DNA of 16,332 nucleotides from Methanomassiliicoccaceae archaeon (GTDB taxonomy: Archaea > Thermoplasmatota > Thermoplasmata > Methanomassiliicoccales > Methanomethylophilaceae): positions 1 through 16,332 of the forward strand of contig WRNL01000019.1 in NCBI GenBank assembly GCA_009776625.1, written 5' to 3'. Shown here in pieces: positions 1 to 8,114 of the stretch. The notes beneath the pieces are model-generated. The model saw only the letters and a list, made by a program, of their open reading frames with translations. It made no database searches and was not told where the DNA came from. Each line of letters opens with the position of its first letter. Positions within the stretch are counted from its first letter, which is position 1. The position numbers were made by a program, and so were the translations under genes.

Positions 1-1422
1 CCCGCCGCCGGTGGAGCCCGTCCTGTTGCCGTCGAAGGCGCAGTGCAGCGCGGTGACGTTGCTGTTGCTGTGTATGCCGCCGCCGCTGTTGGAGCCGGTG
101 GTCCTGCCGTTCTTGATGCCCAGCCCGTAGTAGTACGACGACCCGGAGTCGACCTGGTTGAAGACGCGCCAGGTCTTGTACGTCGCGTCGACGGTGACCT
201 CCGGGCCGCCGTCGGGGCCGAGGCGCCCGTACACCATGACGTCTTTGGAGAACATGATCTCGCTCCCCGTCACGATGTCGAAGGCGCTGCCGCCTGTGGA
301 GGTGTTCACGTCGGCGAAGCGTACCACGCGCCAGTCCTCCGCGCCGGTGTCGGCGTTGGCGTCGGCCACGCTCTGGCGGAGGGAGCCGGCGCCGCTGTCG
401 TTGCTGTTCGTGACGACCCAGCTCTTGGCGGTCCAGTCGACTGCGCCGAAGAGGCAGCCGGCGGACGCCCGCAGGTTGCCGGCCGCGTCCCGCTCGAGGC
501 CGGGGATCGCCGCCGCGCCGCCCGCGACGCCCGGGAGGGGCATTATGAAGCCGGATGTGAGGGCGTTGCCCCCGAACCACGCGGCATAGTCGTCCGTCCC
601 CGTCCCTAGCAGGTTGGCGCCGCCCAAGGGGACGTTCGAGTTGTCTTTCAAGAGGTCCGCCGTCATCAGGCAGTTCTCCGCTGTGACGGAGCCGGCGTAC
701 ACGTTGTAGACGTTGTCCGGCGGCGTGGCCTGCCTGTTGTCGGTGAACGTGCAGTGGCGCAACGCCGCCGCACCGGTGGCGACGGCCACGCCCGTCTCGC
801 CCACTGTACCGGTGATGGTGTTGGAGAAGAATGTCGTGTTGTCCGCAGCGACGGAGCCGGCGTAGGCGGCTCCGTATGATGCGGTATTGCCTTCGAAGCC
901 GCAGTTCATGAGCGCGAGGGAGCCGCCAGCATATGCCCCGCCCCCGTTGCCCGCGCTGTTGCCGGCGAGGACGCAATCGACGAGGGCCGCGTCCGCCGTC
1001 ACCCTCACCCCGCCCCCGTCGCCGGATCCCGCGTCCCCGTTCTTTAGCGTCAGGCCCATGAGCGTCAGTGTCCCTGTGGGCGCGGTGCTGTCCAGCAGAC
1101 GGAAGGCGGACCCGCCGGCACGCTGTATGGTCACCCCCCCTCCGCCGTCTATGGTCAAGTCAGACTGGCTGAACGAGATCCCGCCGCTCGTCAGCGTCAC
1201 CGCCGCCACGGACGGGTCGAACCGGATGGTGTCGCCGTCCACGGCGGCCGCGATGGCCTCGCGCAGGGACCCGGCGCCGCTGTCGCCGCCGTTCGTGACG
1301 ACGAGCGCCCCCCCACCCACGGCGCCCTCTGATGCCGGGGATTGCGTGTCGAGCACGGCAATGACGCCGAGCATCATCGATGCGGTCAGCAATACCGCCA
1401 ATACCTTTTTGGATGCGTCCAT
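1..1422 (-). CDS. Secreted beta-helix adhesin-like surface protein, partial (C-terminus beyond the left edge)
   Basis: The minus frame is open from the ATG at 1422 to the left edge, giving the first 474 residues of a longer protein. Residues 1-32 look like a signal peptide (lysines at 5-6, hydrophobic stretch 8-24). Two homologous units follow: VVTNGGDSGAGSLREA at 41-56 and VVTNSNDSGAGSLRQ at 336-350, about 295 residues apart. This is the motif that opens CSLREA-type domains. After each comes Gly/Asn/Ala-rich sequence with spaced phrases such as CVLAGNSAGNGGG, CGFEGNTASYG, CTFTDNR and CAFDGNRTGS, typical of right-handed parallel beta-helices (Pmp/pectate-lyase-like). Such adhesin-like proteins are common on gut methanogens. 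The start at 1422 has GAGGAG four bases upstream, a spacing seen for other genes here; an in-frame ATG at 1434 would add MRRR. The partner bound at the cell surface is unknown. Confidence 0.85.
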   Translation of the reverse strand, partial: MDASKKVLAVLLTASMMLGVIAVLDTQSPASEGAVGGGALVVTNGGDSGAGSLREAIAAAVDGDTIRFDPSVAAVTLTSGGISFSQSDLTIDGGGGVTIQRAGGSAFRLLDSTAPTGTLTLMGLTLKNGDAGSGDGGGVRVTADAALVDCVLAGNSAGNGGGAYAGGSLALMNCGFEGNTASYGAAYAGSVAADNTTFFSNTITGTVGETGVAVATGAAALRHCTFTDNRQATPPDNVYNVYAGSVTAENCLMTADLLKDNSNVPLGGANLLGTGTDDYAAWFGGNALTSGFIMPLPGVAGGAAAIPGLERDAAGNLRASAGCLFGAVDWTAKSWVVTNSNDSGAGSLRQSVADANADTGAEDWRVVRFADVNTSTGGSAFDIVTGSEIMFSKDVMVYGRLGPDGGPEVTVDATYKTWRVFNQVDSGSSYYYGLGIKNGRTTGSNSGGGIHSNSNVTALHCAFDGNRTGSTGGG

Positions 1423-1434
1423 TCTTCTCCTCAT

Positions 1435-1748
1435 AGTTATCGCCTCTGTAATGTTTTCAGAACCCTATATAATTCGATATCGCGCTCTATAACTTTTATA
1501 CTTATTGCATCGCGCGTGGCTCCGACGCCCTCGGAACGCGCCCAAGGATTCCCGACGGAGAAAAAGATGATGCGGCGCTGCCCCGCTGATGGGGGACACG
1601 TCCCTGGGCGCACGGTGACAAGCCCCAGCCGCCCCATCCTGAAAACGGCCGATGGGGCGCCCGCAGCGGGCGCATGCTCAGGGCACAGCCTGCCCGCCGG
1701 CATGCGGCGGCACGCCACGTAGGCGGAGGAAAAGGAAGAAGGCGTCCA
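1435..1748. other. Intergenic region with promoter and three successive hairpins
   Basis: This 314-base gap lies between the surface-protein gene and the lonB stop, both on the minus strand. Its left part (1460-1505) is A/T-rich and holds the surface-gene promoter. Its right part holds three perfect hairpins: GCCCCATC/GATGGGGC (1631-1638 with 1651-1658), GCGCCCG/CGGGCGC (1657-1663 with 1667-1673) and CCGCCG/CGGCGG (1694-1699 with 1705-1710). On the minus strand a pyrimidine-rich tract (opposite 1727-1740) follows the lonB stop and a run of five T lies opposite 1561-1565; either could end lonB transcription. Short open frames here have no recognisable protein character. The hairpins could be a lonB 3' untranslated structure or a small RNA. 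Confidence 0.5.
1491..1500 (-). promoter_or_regulatory. Candidate TATA box of the surface-protein gene
   Basis: On the minus strand this reads TATAAAAGTT, a good archaeal box A in a GC-rich background. Transcription would start near 1470 and leave a leader of about 48 bases before the ATG at 1422. A second A/T-rich element (ATTATATAGG, 1465-1474) is an alternative that would give a leader of about 20 bases. Confidence 0.5.
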
Positions 1749-3836
1749 TCACTGGGGGCAGGGACCGCCGTCCTTCGGCAAGGGGGGCCTCTCGGCGACC
1801 GTCGCGACATCCTCGGCCTCTTTCAGGGCCGGCTCCGCCTTGGGGGGCCTCTTCCGCACCTTGCGCTTCGCGGCGGGGGCGTACTCCGGCGGAGCCTCCA
1901 GCTTCCTGGCGGTGGACTCCCCGCCCTCTGTCAGGGGCAGGAGCTTCGCCATCAGGTCCCTCTTCTTTGGGCAGTCTACGAAAGCGTACTCCACGACGTC
2001 GCGGAAGTTCTCCACGGAGTAGATGTCCATCTCCTTGTAGTACTTGTTGAGGATCATCACGTCGTTGGCGTTCGCCTCCGGGATGAGTGCCATCTTTATC
2101 CCCGAGGCCGCCGCGGCCTCCAGCTTCGCGGTCACGGCGCCCACCGGGAGCACCTTACCCCTGACGCTGAGGCTCCCGGTCATGGCGAGGTCCTGCCTTA
2201 TCGGTATGCCCTCCATCGCGGAGAGTATCACCGTGGCCATCGTGATGGAGGCGCTGTCCCCCTCGACCCCGTCGTAGGTCCCTATGTACTGCAGGTGTAT
2301 GTCGTAGTCCGATATGGACTTCGAGGTGTAGTTCTTTATGACTGCGGATATGTTGTCGACGGCCTCCTTCGCGATGTCGCCGAGGCGGCCTGTGGCTATC
2401 AGCTTGCCGCCCTTCTTCGTCTGGGAGGGGGCTATCTCCGCCACGATCGGCAGCACAATCCCGGAGTACTCGGCCATCCCCGAGTCCGCTCCCAGGGCGG
2501 CGAGGCCGTTGATCATCCCCACCTCTGAGCCGCTGGTCTCGAACAGGGAGTACTTCTTGCTGTTCTCTATGTAGCGGTCCGCTATCTGTTGCTCGAGGCT
2601 GCGGGCGGTCCCCTTCGCGGAGATCACGTCGTCCACGGTGACCACGTCCGAGCCCCTCTCCACGGCGACGTCGCCGGACACGCGGACTAGGCCGCCCAGC
2701 TCCCTCATCCTGAGCGTCAGCTCGCCCTTCCTGCCGGCGCGGCGCTGGGCCTCCTTCACGATCTCCCCCACGGCGTACTTGTCGAAGGGGGGTATCTTCT
2801 CGTCCTTCTTGACCTCCTGGGCCACGAACCTAGCTATGTCGTAGCGGTTCTCGTCGGTGTCCGGCATGGTGCTGCGCATGTACACCTCGTACCCGTACCC
2901 CCTTATCCTGGACCTGAGCGCCGGGTGCATGCCCCGCATGGCATCGAGGTTGCCGGCGCAGACGAGGATGAAGTCGCAGGGGACCGGCTCGGACTTGACG
3001 AGCGCGCCGGAGGACCTCTCGGACTGGCCGGTGATGGACATATGCTTCTCCTGCATCGCCGTCAGTAGCGCCTGCTGGGACTCGATCCTCAGCAGGTTGA
3101 TTTCGTCTATGTACAGGACGCCTTTGTTCGCCTTGTGTATCGCGCCCGACTCCAGTCTGTCGTGGGACGGGGTCTCGAGGCCCCCGCTCTGGAACGGGTC
3201 GTGCCTCACGTCCCCCAGCAGAGACCCTGCGTGCGCGCCGGTGGCGTCTATGAACGGGGGCGTGTCATCGGGGGTGTGCCCCACCAGAAGCTTCGGCACT
3301 GTCGCGTTCTCCGTCTTCGGCATGGGCGTCCTAGTGAAGATCAGCACTATGAGCACCCCGAAGAGGCATATGAGCAGTATCGTCCAGTCGTTGAAGAGGT
3401 ACATGCCGAACGCCCCGATCATGAGGAGGACTATGCAGAAGTAGACGTAGAACGTGCTCTTCTGGTTCTTCATCATCGTGGCACGCGCCTTCTGCTCGCT
3501 CACTACGGCCTTGCCCCTCCCCGCCGGGAACACCCGCACCCTCGGCTCGTTGACGTCCTCCGGGTTGTGGTATGACACTATGTCCTCGAGGTCCTCCCTG
3601 GGCAGGTACTCCACCATGGAGTTGGCCAGCATGGACTTGCCCGTGCCGGGCTCGCCGATGAGCATCACGTGTCGTTTCTGGAACGCCGCCTTCTTCATCA
3701 CCTCCACGGCCTTGTCCTGGCCTATGACGCGGTCTGACAGCTTCTTCGGTATCTCGATGTCCTTGGTGGTCCGGAACGTCTGCCTCTCCACCCAATCCTC
3801 GAGGAGCGACGGCTTATTGTTCACGACGGTTTCCAT
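1749..3836 (-). CDS. lonB: Archaeal Lon protease (LonB), membrane-anchored ATP-dependent
   Basis: A 695-residue AAA+ protease that unfolds and degrades damaged or regulatory proteins at the inner face of the membrane. Walker A is GEPGTGKS at 61-68 and Walker B is LYIDEIN at 241-247. Between them, as in archaeal LonB, lie two hydrophobic segments (about 129-147 and 151-168) that anchor it. The C-terminal protease domain has the Ser-Lys dyad: Ser528 in EGDSAS and Lys571 in TAKLEAA. A Lys/Pro/Glu-rich tail of about 50 residues (645-695) follows the protease domain and looks longer than usual. No intein is present. The start at 3836 is chosen because GGAGGGG lies five bases upstream; an in-frame ATG at 3857 would add seven residues. 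The gene is transcribed alone or after its own TATA box. Confidence 0.95.
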   Translation of the reverse strand: METVVNNKPSLLEDWVERQTFRTTKDIEIPKKLSDRVIGQDKAVEVMKKAAFQKRHVMLIGEPGTGKSMLANSMVEYLPREDLEDIVSYHNPEDVNEPRVRVFPAGRGKAVVSEQKARATMMKNQKSTFYVYFCIVLLMIGAFGMYLFNDWTILLICLFGVLIVLIFTRTPMPKTENATVPKLLVGHTPDDTPPFIDATGAHAGSLLGDVRHDPFQSGGLETPSHDRLESGAIHKANKGVLYIDEINLLRIESQQALLTAMQEKHMSITGQSERSSGALVKSEPVPCDFILVCAGNLDAMRGMHPALRSRIRGYGYEVYMRSTMPDTDENRYDIARFVAQEVKKDEKIPPFDKYAVGEIVKEAQRRAGRKGELTLRMRELGGLVRVSGDVAVERGSDVVTVDDVISAKGTARSLEQQIADRYIENSKKYSLFETSGSEVGMINGLAALGADSGMAEYSGIVLPIVAEIAPSQTKKGGKLIATGRLGDIAKEAVDNISAVIKNYTSKSISDYDIHLQYIGTYDGVEGDSASITMATVILSAMEGIPIRQDLAMTGSLSVRGKVLPVGAVTAKLEAAAASGIKMALIPEANANDVMILNKYYKEMDIYSVENFRDVVEYAFVDCPKKRDLMAKLLPLTEGGESTARKLEAPPEYAPAAKRKVRKRPPKAEPALKEAEDVATVAERPPLPKDGGPCPQ

Positions 3837-3870
3837 GCATTCCCCTCCATGCCGCATTAGTTTGTACTCG

Positions 3871-3878
3871 TATATAAC
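3871..3878 (-). promoter_or_regulatory. Candidate TATA box of lonB
   Basis: The minus strand reads GTTATATACGAG across this site, about 38 bases before the lonB ATG at 3836. Transcription would begin near 3850, leaving a short leader that carries the GGAGGGG ribosome-binding site at 3842-3848. The box lies in the 51-base gap after the upstream transglutaminase-like gene, so lonB probably has its own promoter. Confidence 0.55.
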
Positions 3879-3887
3879 TATTGTTTG

Positions 3888-4973
3888 TCAACCACCTTTC
3901 TTCACGAACCTGTACAGGGCGAACGCTATCAGCCCCGCTATGAGGAACCCGAGGGCCCATGCGTAGCTCATGTACCACGGGGGAGGCCCCCAGTCGTAGG
4001 AGGGGAGGGTCAGGACGGGGCTCTTGAAAGGGTAAGGTATCGCCCCGCTCCCCAGGTAGACGCCCTGGTGGTGCGTCCCGAAGAACTCTGCCGCGCCCAT
4101 GAGGAAGTACTTGTCGCCGTCCCCGTCGTTCCACGTGACGTCCACGGCGTACCACCCCCCGTCGTCCATAAGGACGTAGTTCCATGCGTGGTCGGCCATG
4201 TTCGCCAGGGCGGTTCCCTCGACAATCGCGCACTGTATCCCCTCCCTCTCGCACAGGAGAAGGAACGCCTTGGAGTAGCCGAGGCACACCGCGAGGTGGT
4301 CGGGGTCGACGAACACCCCGTACGCGTCGGAGGAGTACGGGCTCTCCTCGGGCTCCCCGAAGCCGGGGTCGTACCTTGCGAGCTTGGTTATGTAGTTGTT
4401 TATGTCAAGGACCTTGCCGCGGGCCGTCTCGCTGTCGGTGGAGAACTCGTCCAGCGCGGCGTTCAGGTCGTCCAGCATCTTCTGTATGCCCTGGAACTCC
4501 TCGGTTTCGGGATCCTTGGGGTATTTGTCGAAGGAGACCGTCAGGGACACGGATGCCACAGTCGCCGTGTTGCCTGAGGCCGTCATGTCGAAGTCGTACG
4601 TGATATAGCTCATCCTCCAGCCCCAGTACGCCATCGGCGACTCCAGCCTGAGCGCCTTGAACGCGTTGTCGACGGCCAGCTTGGCCTGCCCCAGGACGTA
4701 CGCCTCCGCGGCGTCGGGGCCGTCCGCAGTCGCGGTCAGCGCTATCGGGAACGGGACGAAGAGGCCGACGTCGTCGGCGCCCGCCGATTCCATGGCATCG
4801 AAAATGGCCCGGCCGTTGGCGTCCAGCTGGTCGCGGTACGGGACGAACACGTAGGACGGCTCGTCGGTCTCGTCGGGGACATCTGGCTCCTCCGCCGACA
4901 CCGGCAAGGCGGCAGGGAGGGCGAACGCGGCCGCGAAGAACAGGGCCATCATAACCAACAGGGGCCTTCTCAT
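3888..4973 (-). CDS. Secreted transglutaminase-fold (papain-like) protein with C-terminal membrane anchor
   Basis: A 361-residue exported protein. Residues 1-27 form a signal peptide (MRRP, hydrophobic core, cut near VSA-EE), followed by an acidic Pro/Glu/Asp linker. The transglutaminase-like core carries the expected Cys-His-Asp triad: Cys230 in LAVCLGYSKAF, His262 in DHAWNYV, and Asp278 in YAVDVTWND. A C-terminal transmembrane helix (about 335-354) ends in RFVKKGG, so the catalytic domain should face outside. Bacterial and archaeal members of this superfamily act as cysteine proteases, amidases or cross-linking enzymes; the substrate cannot be told. A role at the cell surface, perhaps on envelope proteins, is inferred from the topology. 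The start has GAGGG four bases upstream and a TATA-like box at 5003-5012. Confidence 0.85.
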   Translation of the reverse strand: MRRPLLVMMALFFAAAFALPAALPVSAEEPDVPDETDEPSYVFVPYRDQLDANGRAIFDAMESAGADDVGLFVPFPIALTATADGPDAAEAYVLGQAKLAVDNAFKALRLESPMAYWGWRMSYITYDFDMTASGNTATVASVSLTVSFDKYPKDPETEEFQGIQKMLDDLNAALDEFSTDSETARGKVLDINNYITKLARYDPGFGEPEESPYSSDAYGVFVDPDHLAVCLGYSKAFLLLCEREGIQCAIVEGTALANMADHAWNYVLMDDGGWYAVDVTWNDGDGDKYFLMGAAEFFGTHHQGVYLGSGAIPYPFKSPVLTLPSYDWGPPPWYMSYAWALGFLIAGLIAFALYRFVKKGG

Positions 4974-5002
4974 ATTTCCCTCTGTTACTCCATATTAATG
5001 CC

Positions 5003-5012
5003 GTATTTAAAC
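5003..5012 (-). promoter_or_regulatory. Candidate TATA box of the transglutaminase-fold gene
   Basis: The minus strand reads GTTTAAATAC, about 30-40 bases before the ATG at 4973. Transcription would start near 4982, just ahead of the GAGGG ribosome-binding site. It lies back to back with the hel308 promoter in a 97-base divergent region. Confidence 0.5.
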
Positions 5013-5037
5013 TAAATGGCCCCGCCGCCGACGAACG

Positions 5038-5047
5038 CATAAATAAG
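5038..5047 (+). promoter_or_regulatory. Candidate TATA box of hel308
   Basis: CATAAATAAG is centred about 28 bases before the ATG at 5071, the normal distance from an archaeal TATA box to the transcription start. The hel308 mRNA is therefore probably leaderless; no clear Shine-Dalgarno sequence lies before the start. Confidence 0.5.
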
Positions 5048-5070
5048 CCCTGCCCGATAGAGAGCAGTCC

Positions 5071-7311
5071 ATGAGGGTCGAGGAGCTAGACGTTGACAAG
5101 GGGATCCGGGACGTCCTTGCCGGGATCGGGCTGTCGGAGCTGTACCCCCCGCAGGCGGAGGCGCTGCCGATCGCGCTGTCGGGGAGGAGCCTGGTCGCAT
5201 CGATGCCCACGGCGAGCGGCAAGTCGCTCATCGGCTACATACCGGCCGTCAGCACCGTGCTGAGGGACGGCGGGAAGGCGCTGTACATAGTGCCGCTCAA
5301 GGCCCTCGCGTCGGAGAAGAGGGACGACCTCGAGAAGTTCGCGCCGCTGGGCGTCAAGGTCATGATGAGCTCGGGGGACCTGGACTCCGACGACGGGAGG
5401 CTCGCGGAGGCGGACATCATAGTCGCCACTTCCGAGAAGGCCGACTCCATGATGCGCCACGGGAGCAGGTGGATGGAGGGGGTGAGGCTGGTGGTCGCCG
5501 ACGAGATACACCTGATCCACGACCCGGGCAGGGGCCCCACCCTGGAGATGGCGCTGACGAAGCTCATGCGCAGGAACAGGGGCATGCAGGTGATCGCGCT
5601 TTCCGCCACGATCTCCAACGCGGAGGACCTCGCGCGCTGGCTGGATGCGGAGCTCGTGACCAGCGGCTGGCGGCCCACGCCGCTGAGGGAGGGCGTCTAC
5701 CTCGACGGGGAGATATCGTTCGACGAGGGGGAGCCGGTGGAGGTCCCCCAGAGCAAGGACCACATCTGGGACATGATACGGCAGACCGTCGCGGAAGGGG
5801 GGCAGTGCATGGTATTCGTCAACACCCGGAGGTCCACGGAGTCCCTCGCGGCCAACTACTCCAAGAAGATGGGCGCCCTCGCCGGGAGGGAGCTGTCCGA
5901 GAGGGAGGCGGAGGCCCTCGAGGGGGACTCCGAGTCGACGTCCATGGGCAGGAAGCTGCTGTCCTGCGTCAAGTGCGGGATGGCGTTCCACAACGCAGGC
6001 CTCACGTACGGCCAGAGGAGGCACGTGGAGGAGGGCTTCCGCGCAGGGGACATAAAGTGCATCGTTGCGACCCCCACCCTCGCCGCCGGCATAAACCTGC
6101 CCGCCAGGAGGGTCATCGTGAGGGACACCCACAGGTACGAGTCCAACGCAGGGAACGTCCCCATATCGGTCATGGAGGTGAAGCAGATGTGCGGGAGGGC
6201 GGGCAGGCCCGGGTACGACCCCTACGGGGAGGCGGTGCTCGTCGCCAAGAACGCGATGGACTCCGAGCGCCTCATGAGGGACTACGTCAGGCACGACATC
6301 GAGAGGCTGACGTCGAAGCTCAACAACGAGGCCGTGCTCAGGAGCCACATCCTGGGGCTTATAGCCACGGGCGACGCGGACACGGAGGAGGGCATAGTGG
6401 ATTTCATGCGGGGCACGTTCTTCGGCAACACGTCCCAGATGTACGGGATAGAGAGCGTCGTCGAGGGCGTGGCGGACTTCCTCGAGGGGGAGGGCATGGT
6501 GGCCAGGGAGGGCGGGTCGCTGCGGGCCCTCCCCTTCGGGAAGAGGGTGTCCGACCTGTACATCGACCCGAAGTCGGCGGTCATCCTGAGGGACGCGGCC
6601 ATGGGGATCGGCGACGGGACGGACGACCTGGTGATACTCCACGCCGTCGCTTCCACCCCCGACGTCCTCGGCATATACCCAAAGAAGGCCGACGCCGAGA
6701 TGCTCTCCGCGCTGGCGGCCGAGTACGAGGAGGACTTCCTGGTGACGCCGGAGGACTCGGGCGGCGGCTACGAGGGCTTCATGAGCGACCTGAAGGTTGC
6801 CGTCCTGATGGACGACTGGATCAACGAGGTCCCCGAGGAGACGATCACGTCGTCCCTCGGCGTCGGGCCGGGGGACATAAGGTCCAGGGTGGAGATGTTC
6901 GACTGGCTCCTCTACTCCATGAACGAGGTGGCGTACATCTTCAAGCCGGAGGCGTCGAGGAGGGTCAGGCCGCTCCTCACCCGCGTGCGCTACGGCGTGA
7001 GGGAGGAGCTGCTGGGCCTCGTTTCCTTCAGGGGGGTGGGTAGGGTCAGGGCGCGGACGCTCTTCGACGCCGGCATACGCTCGAAGTCGGACGTCATCGC
7101 CGCCGACGCGGACGTCCTGGCGAGGCTGCCGAGGATCGGCCCCGCCCTCGCGCAGAGCATGAAGGCCCAGTCCGGGGGCGCCCAGGGCAGGGGGGCGTCG
7201 CGCCTGGACGAGGAAGAGGAGCGCATGCTGGACAAGATGGCGGAGGAGTCCGCCAGGGAGCAGGCGGGCCAGACGGATGCCAAGAGGCAGTCGAGGATAC
7301 ATGACTACTGA
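5071..7311 (+). CDS. hel308: Hel308 ATP-dependent DNA helicase (Ski2-like)
   Basis: A 746-residue superfamily 2 helicase that unwinds lagging strands at stalled replication forks in archaea. Visible motifs are: Q-motif region YPPQAEAL (25-32), motif I MPTASGKS (45-52), motif Ia PLKALASEK (75-83), motif II DEIH (144-147), motif III SAT (178-180), motif IV MVFVNTRRS, motif V TPTLAAGINLPARR and motif VI QMCGRAGRPG (372-381). The C-terminal helix-hairpin-helix domain (VSFRGVGRVRARTLFDAG and LPRIGPALAQSM) begins near residue 650. The protein ends with a charged linker and the tail QSRIHDY. Hel308 proteins are known to contact RPA through the extreme C-terminus, and the tail is a candidate for this. 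It faces the transglutaminase-fold gene across a divergent promoter region and is probably transcribed alone. Confidence 0.96.
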   Translation: MRVEELDVDKGIRDVLAGIGLSELYPPQAEALPIALSGRSLVASMPTASGKSLIGYIPAVSTVLRDGGKALYIVPLKALASEKRDDLEKFAPLGVKVMMSSGDLDSDDGRLAEADIIVATSEKADSMMRHGSRWMEGVRLVVADEIHLIHDPGRGPTLEMALTKLMRRNRGMQVIALSATISNAEDLARWLDAELVTSGWRPTPLREGVYLDGEISFDEGEPVEVPQSKDHIWDMIRQTVAEGGQCMVFVNTRRSTESLAANYSKKMGALAGRELSEREAEALEGDSESTSMGRKLLSCVKCGMAFHNAGLTYGQRRHVEEGFRAGDIKCIVATPTLAAGINLPARRVIVRDTHRYESNAGNVPISVMEVKQMCGRAGRPGYDPYGEAVLVAKNAMDSERLMRDYVRHDIERLTSKLNNEAVLRSHILGLIATGDADTEEGIVDFMRGTFFGNTSQMYGIESVVEGVADFLEGEGMVAREGGSLRALPFGKRVSDLYIDPKSAVILRDAAMGIGDGTDDLVILHAVASTPDVLGIYPKKADAEMLSALAAEYEEDFLVTPEDSGGGYEGFMSDLKVAVLMDDWINEVPEETITSSLGVGPGDIRSRVEMFDWLLYSMNEVAYIFKPEASRRVRPLLTRVRYGVREELLGLVSFRGVGRVRARTLFDAGIRSKSDVIAADADVLARLPRIGPALAQSMKAQSGGAQGRGASRLDEEEERMLDKMAEESAREQAGQTDAKRQSRIHDY

Positions 7312-7459
7312 GGACCCGCCGTTCTAACTCCCTGCCACGTGAAGGGGAGGGGATGAGTGCCATATTCTGCACTGATTGTACCGTTGCGATATTCCAGACG
7401 ATCCAACTCCCATTGCAGTTATTGGGTCGCGGGGTCTTTGGGACAGGGCGTCCCTCACA

Positions 7460-7471
7460 ACTTTTAGATAC
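7460..7471 (+). promoter_or_regulatory. Possible TATA box of the GNAT/Cys-module operon
   Basis: ACTTTTAGATAC is the only A/T-rich stretch of this kind close upstream of the GNAT gene. Transcription would start near 7493, leaving a leader of about 65 bases before the ATG at 7559. The match to a TATA box is weak. The rest of 7312-7558 shows no gene or clear structure. Confidence 0.3.
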
Positions 7472-7558
7472 GGCACCCACATACATGCCCGTATGCCCTC
7501 GCCACGGCCGCTTCCTGCCACGGAGCAGGCTACTGTCCGCGGGCCATCCGGTGAGACA

Positions 7559-8110
7559 ATGATCAGGACGTTCCCGATACACACGCCGCGCCTCTGCCTC
7601 AGGCGGTTCGAGGTCAGCGACGCCCCGGAGGCCTACGACAGGTGGATGTCTGACAGCGACGTGACGGAGTTCCTCACCTGGGATCCCCACGGGTCCCCGG
7701 AGGAGTCGGAGAGGGTGATACTCGCCTGGGTGCAGGCCTATGCGCTGGGGACGTTGGACTGGTGCATCTCCCTCAGGCAGGACCATGCCCCCGTCGGCAG
7801 CATAACCGCCGTGCAGGACTTCCCAGGGAGGGGGTACTGCGAGCTGGGGTACTGCATCGCGAAGGACATGTGGGGCAAAGGGTACATGACCGAGGCGGTC
7901 AGGGCGGTCACGGGGTTCATATTCCAGGACGCCCGCTACGACTGGGTGCAGGCGAGGTGCGACGCGGAGAACCACGGGTCGAGGAGGTGCCTCGAGAAGA
8001 GCGGCTACACCCATGCGGCCGAGGTCTGGCTCCCATCCCCGAAAGGGAGGCGCGAGGTGAGGCTCTATCACGTCATGAGGGTCTGCCGGGGGGACATGCC
8101 CAGGATGTGA
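7559..8110 (+). CDS. GNAT-family N-acetyltransferase (RimJ/RimL-like)
   Basis: A 183-residue acetyl-CoA-dependent acetyltransferase. The N-terminus IHTPRLCLRRFEVSDAPEAY matches the usual opening of the Acetyltransf_3/RimJ-RimL branch. The acetyl-CoA-binding motif A appears as DMWGKGYMTEAVRA (103-116) with the following helix, and CDAENHGSRRCLEKSGY (134-150) is the typical motif B. Members acetylate protein N-termini, small metabolites or antibiotics; the substrate here is unknown. The start at 7559 is chosen because a clear GGTGA lies four bases upstream (7550-7554) and because homology begins there. The frame is open further upstream to 7376 but that extension has no family features. The gene ends four bases before the Cys-module protein, so the two form an operon. 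Confidence 0.85.
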   Translation: MIRTFPIHTPRLCLRRFEVSDAPEAYDRWMSDSDVTEFLTWDPHGSPEESERVILAWVQAYALGTLDWCISLRQDHAPVGSITAVQDFPGRGYCELGYCIAKDMWGKGYMTEAVRAVTGFIFQDARYDWVQARCDAENHGSRRCLEKSGYTHAAEVWLPSPKGRREVRLYHVMRVCRGDMPRM

Positions 8111-8114
8111 CCCC

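Noticed and set aside
43..1492. Plus-strand open frames opposite the surface-protein gene
   Set aside because: They lack ribosome-binding sites and domains, whereas the minus frame is open for 474 codons with a signal peptide and two repeat units.
5961..6000. CxxC (SCVKCGMAF) in Hel308 considered as a metal site
   Set aside because: The position is the loop before the conserved AFHNAGL segment, which often has a single Cys and variable residues in Hel308; no second pair of ligands is near.
5086..7302. A 738-codon open frame on the minus strand opposite hel308
   Set aside because: It mirrors the helicase codons of a GC-rich gene, is rich in His, Arg, Pro and Leu without any domain, and all seven helicase motifs are on the plus strand.
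7312..7558. Possible tRNA or small RNA gene after hel308
   Set aside because: No T-arm consensus, acceptor stem or CCA-like end could be found, and there is no clear hairpin.
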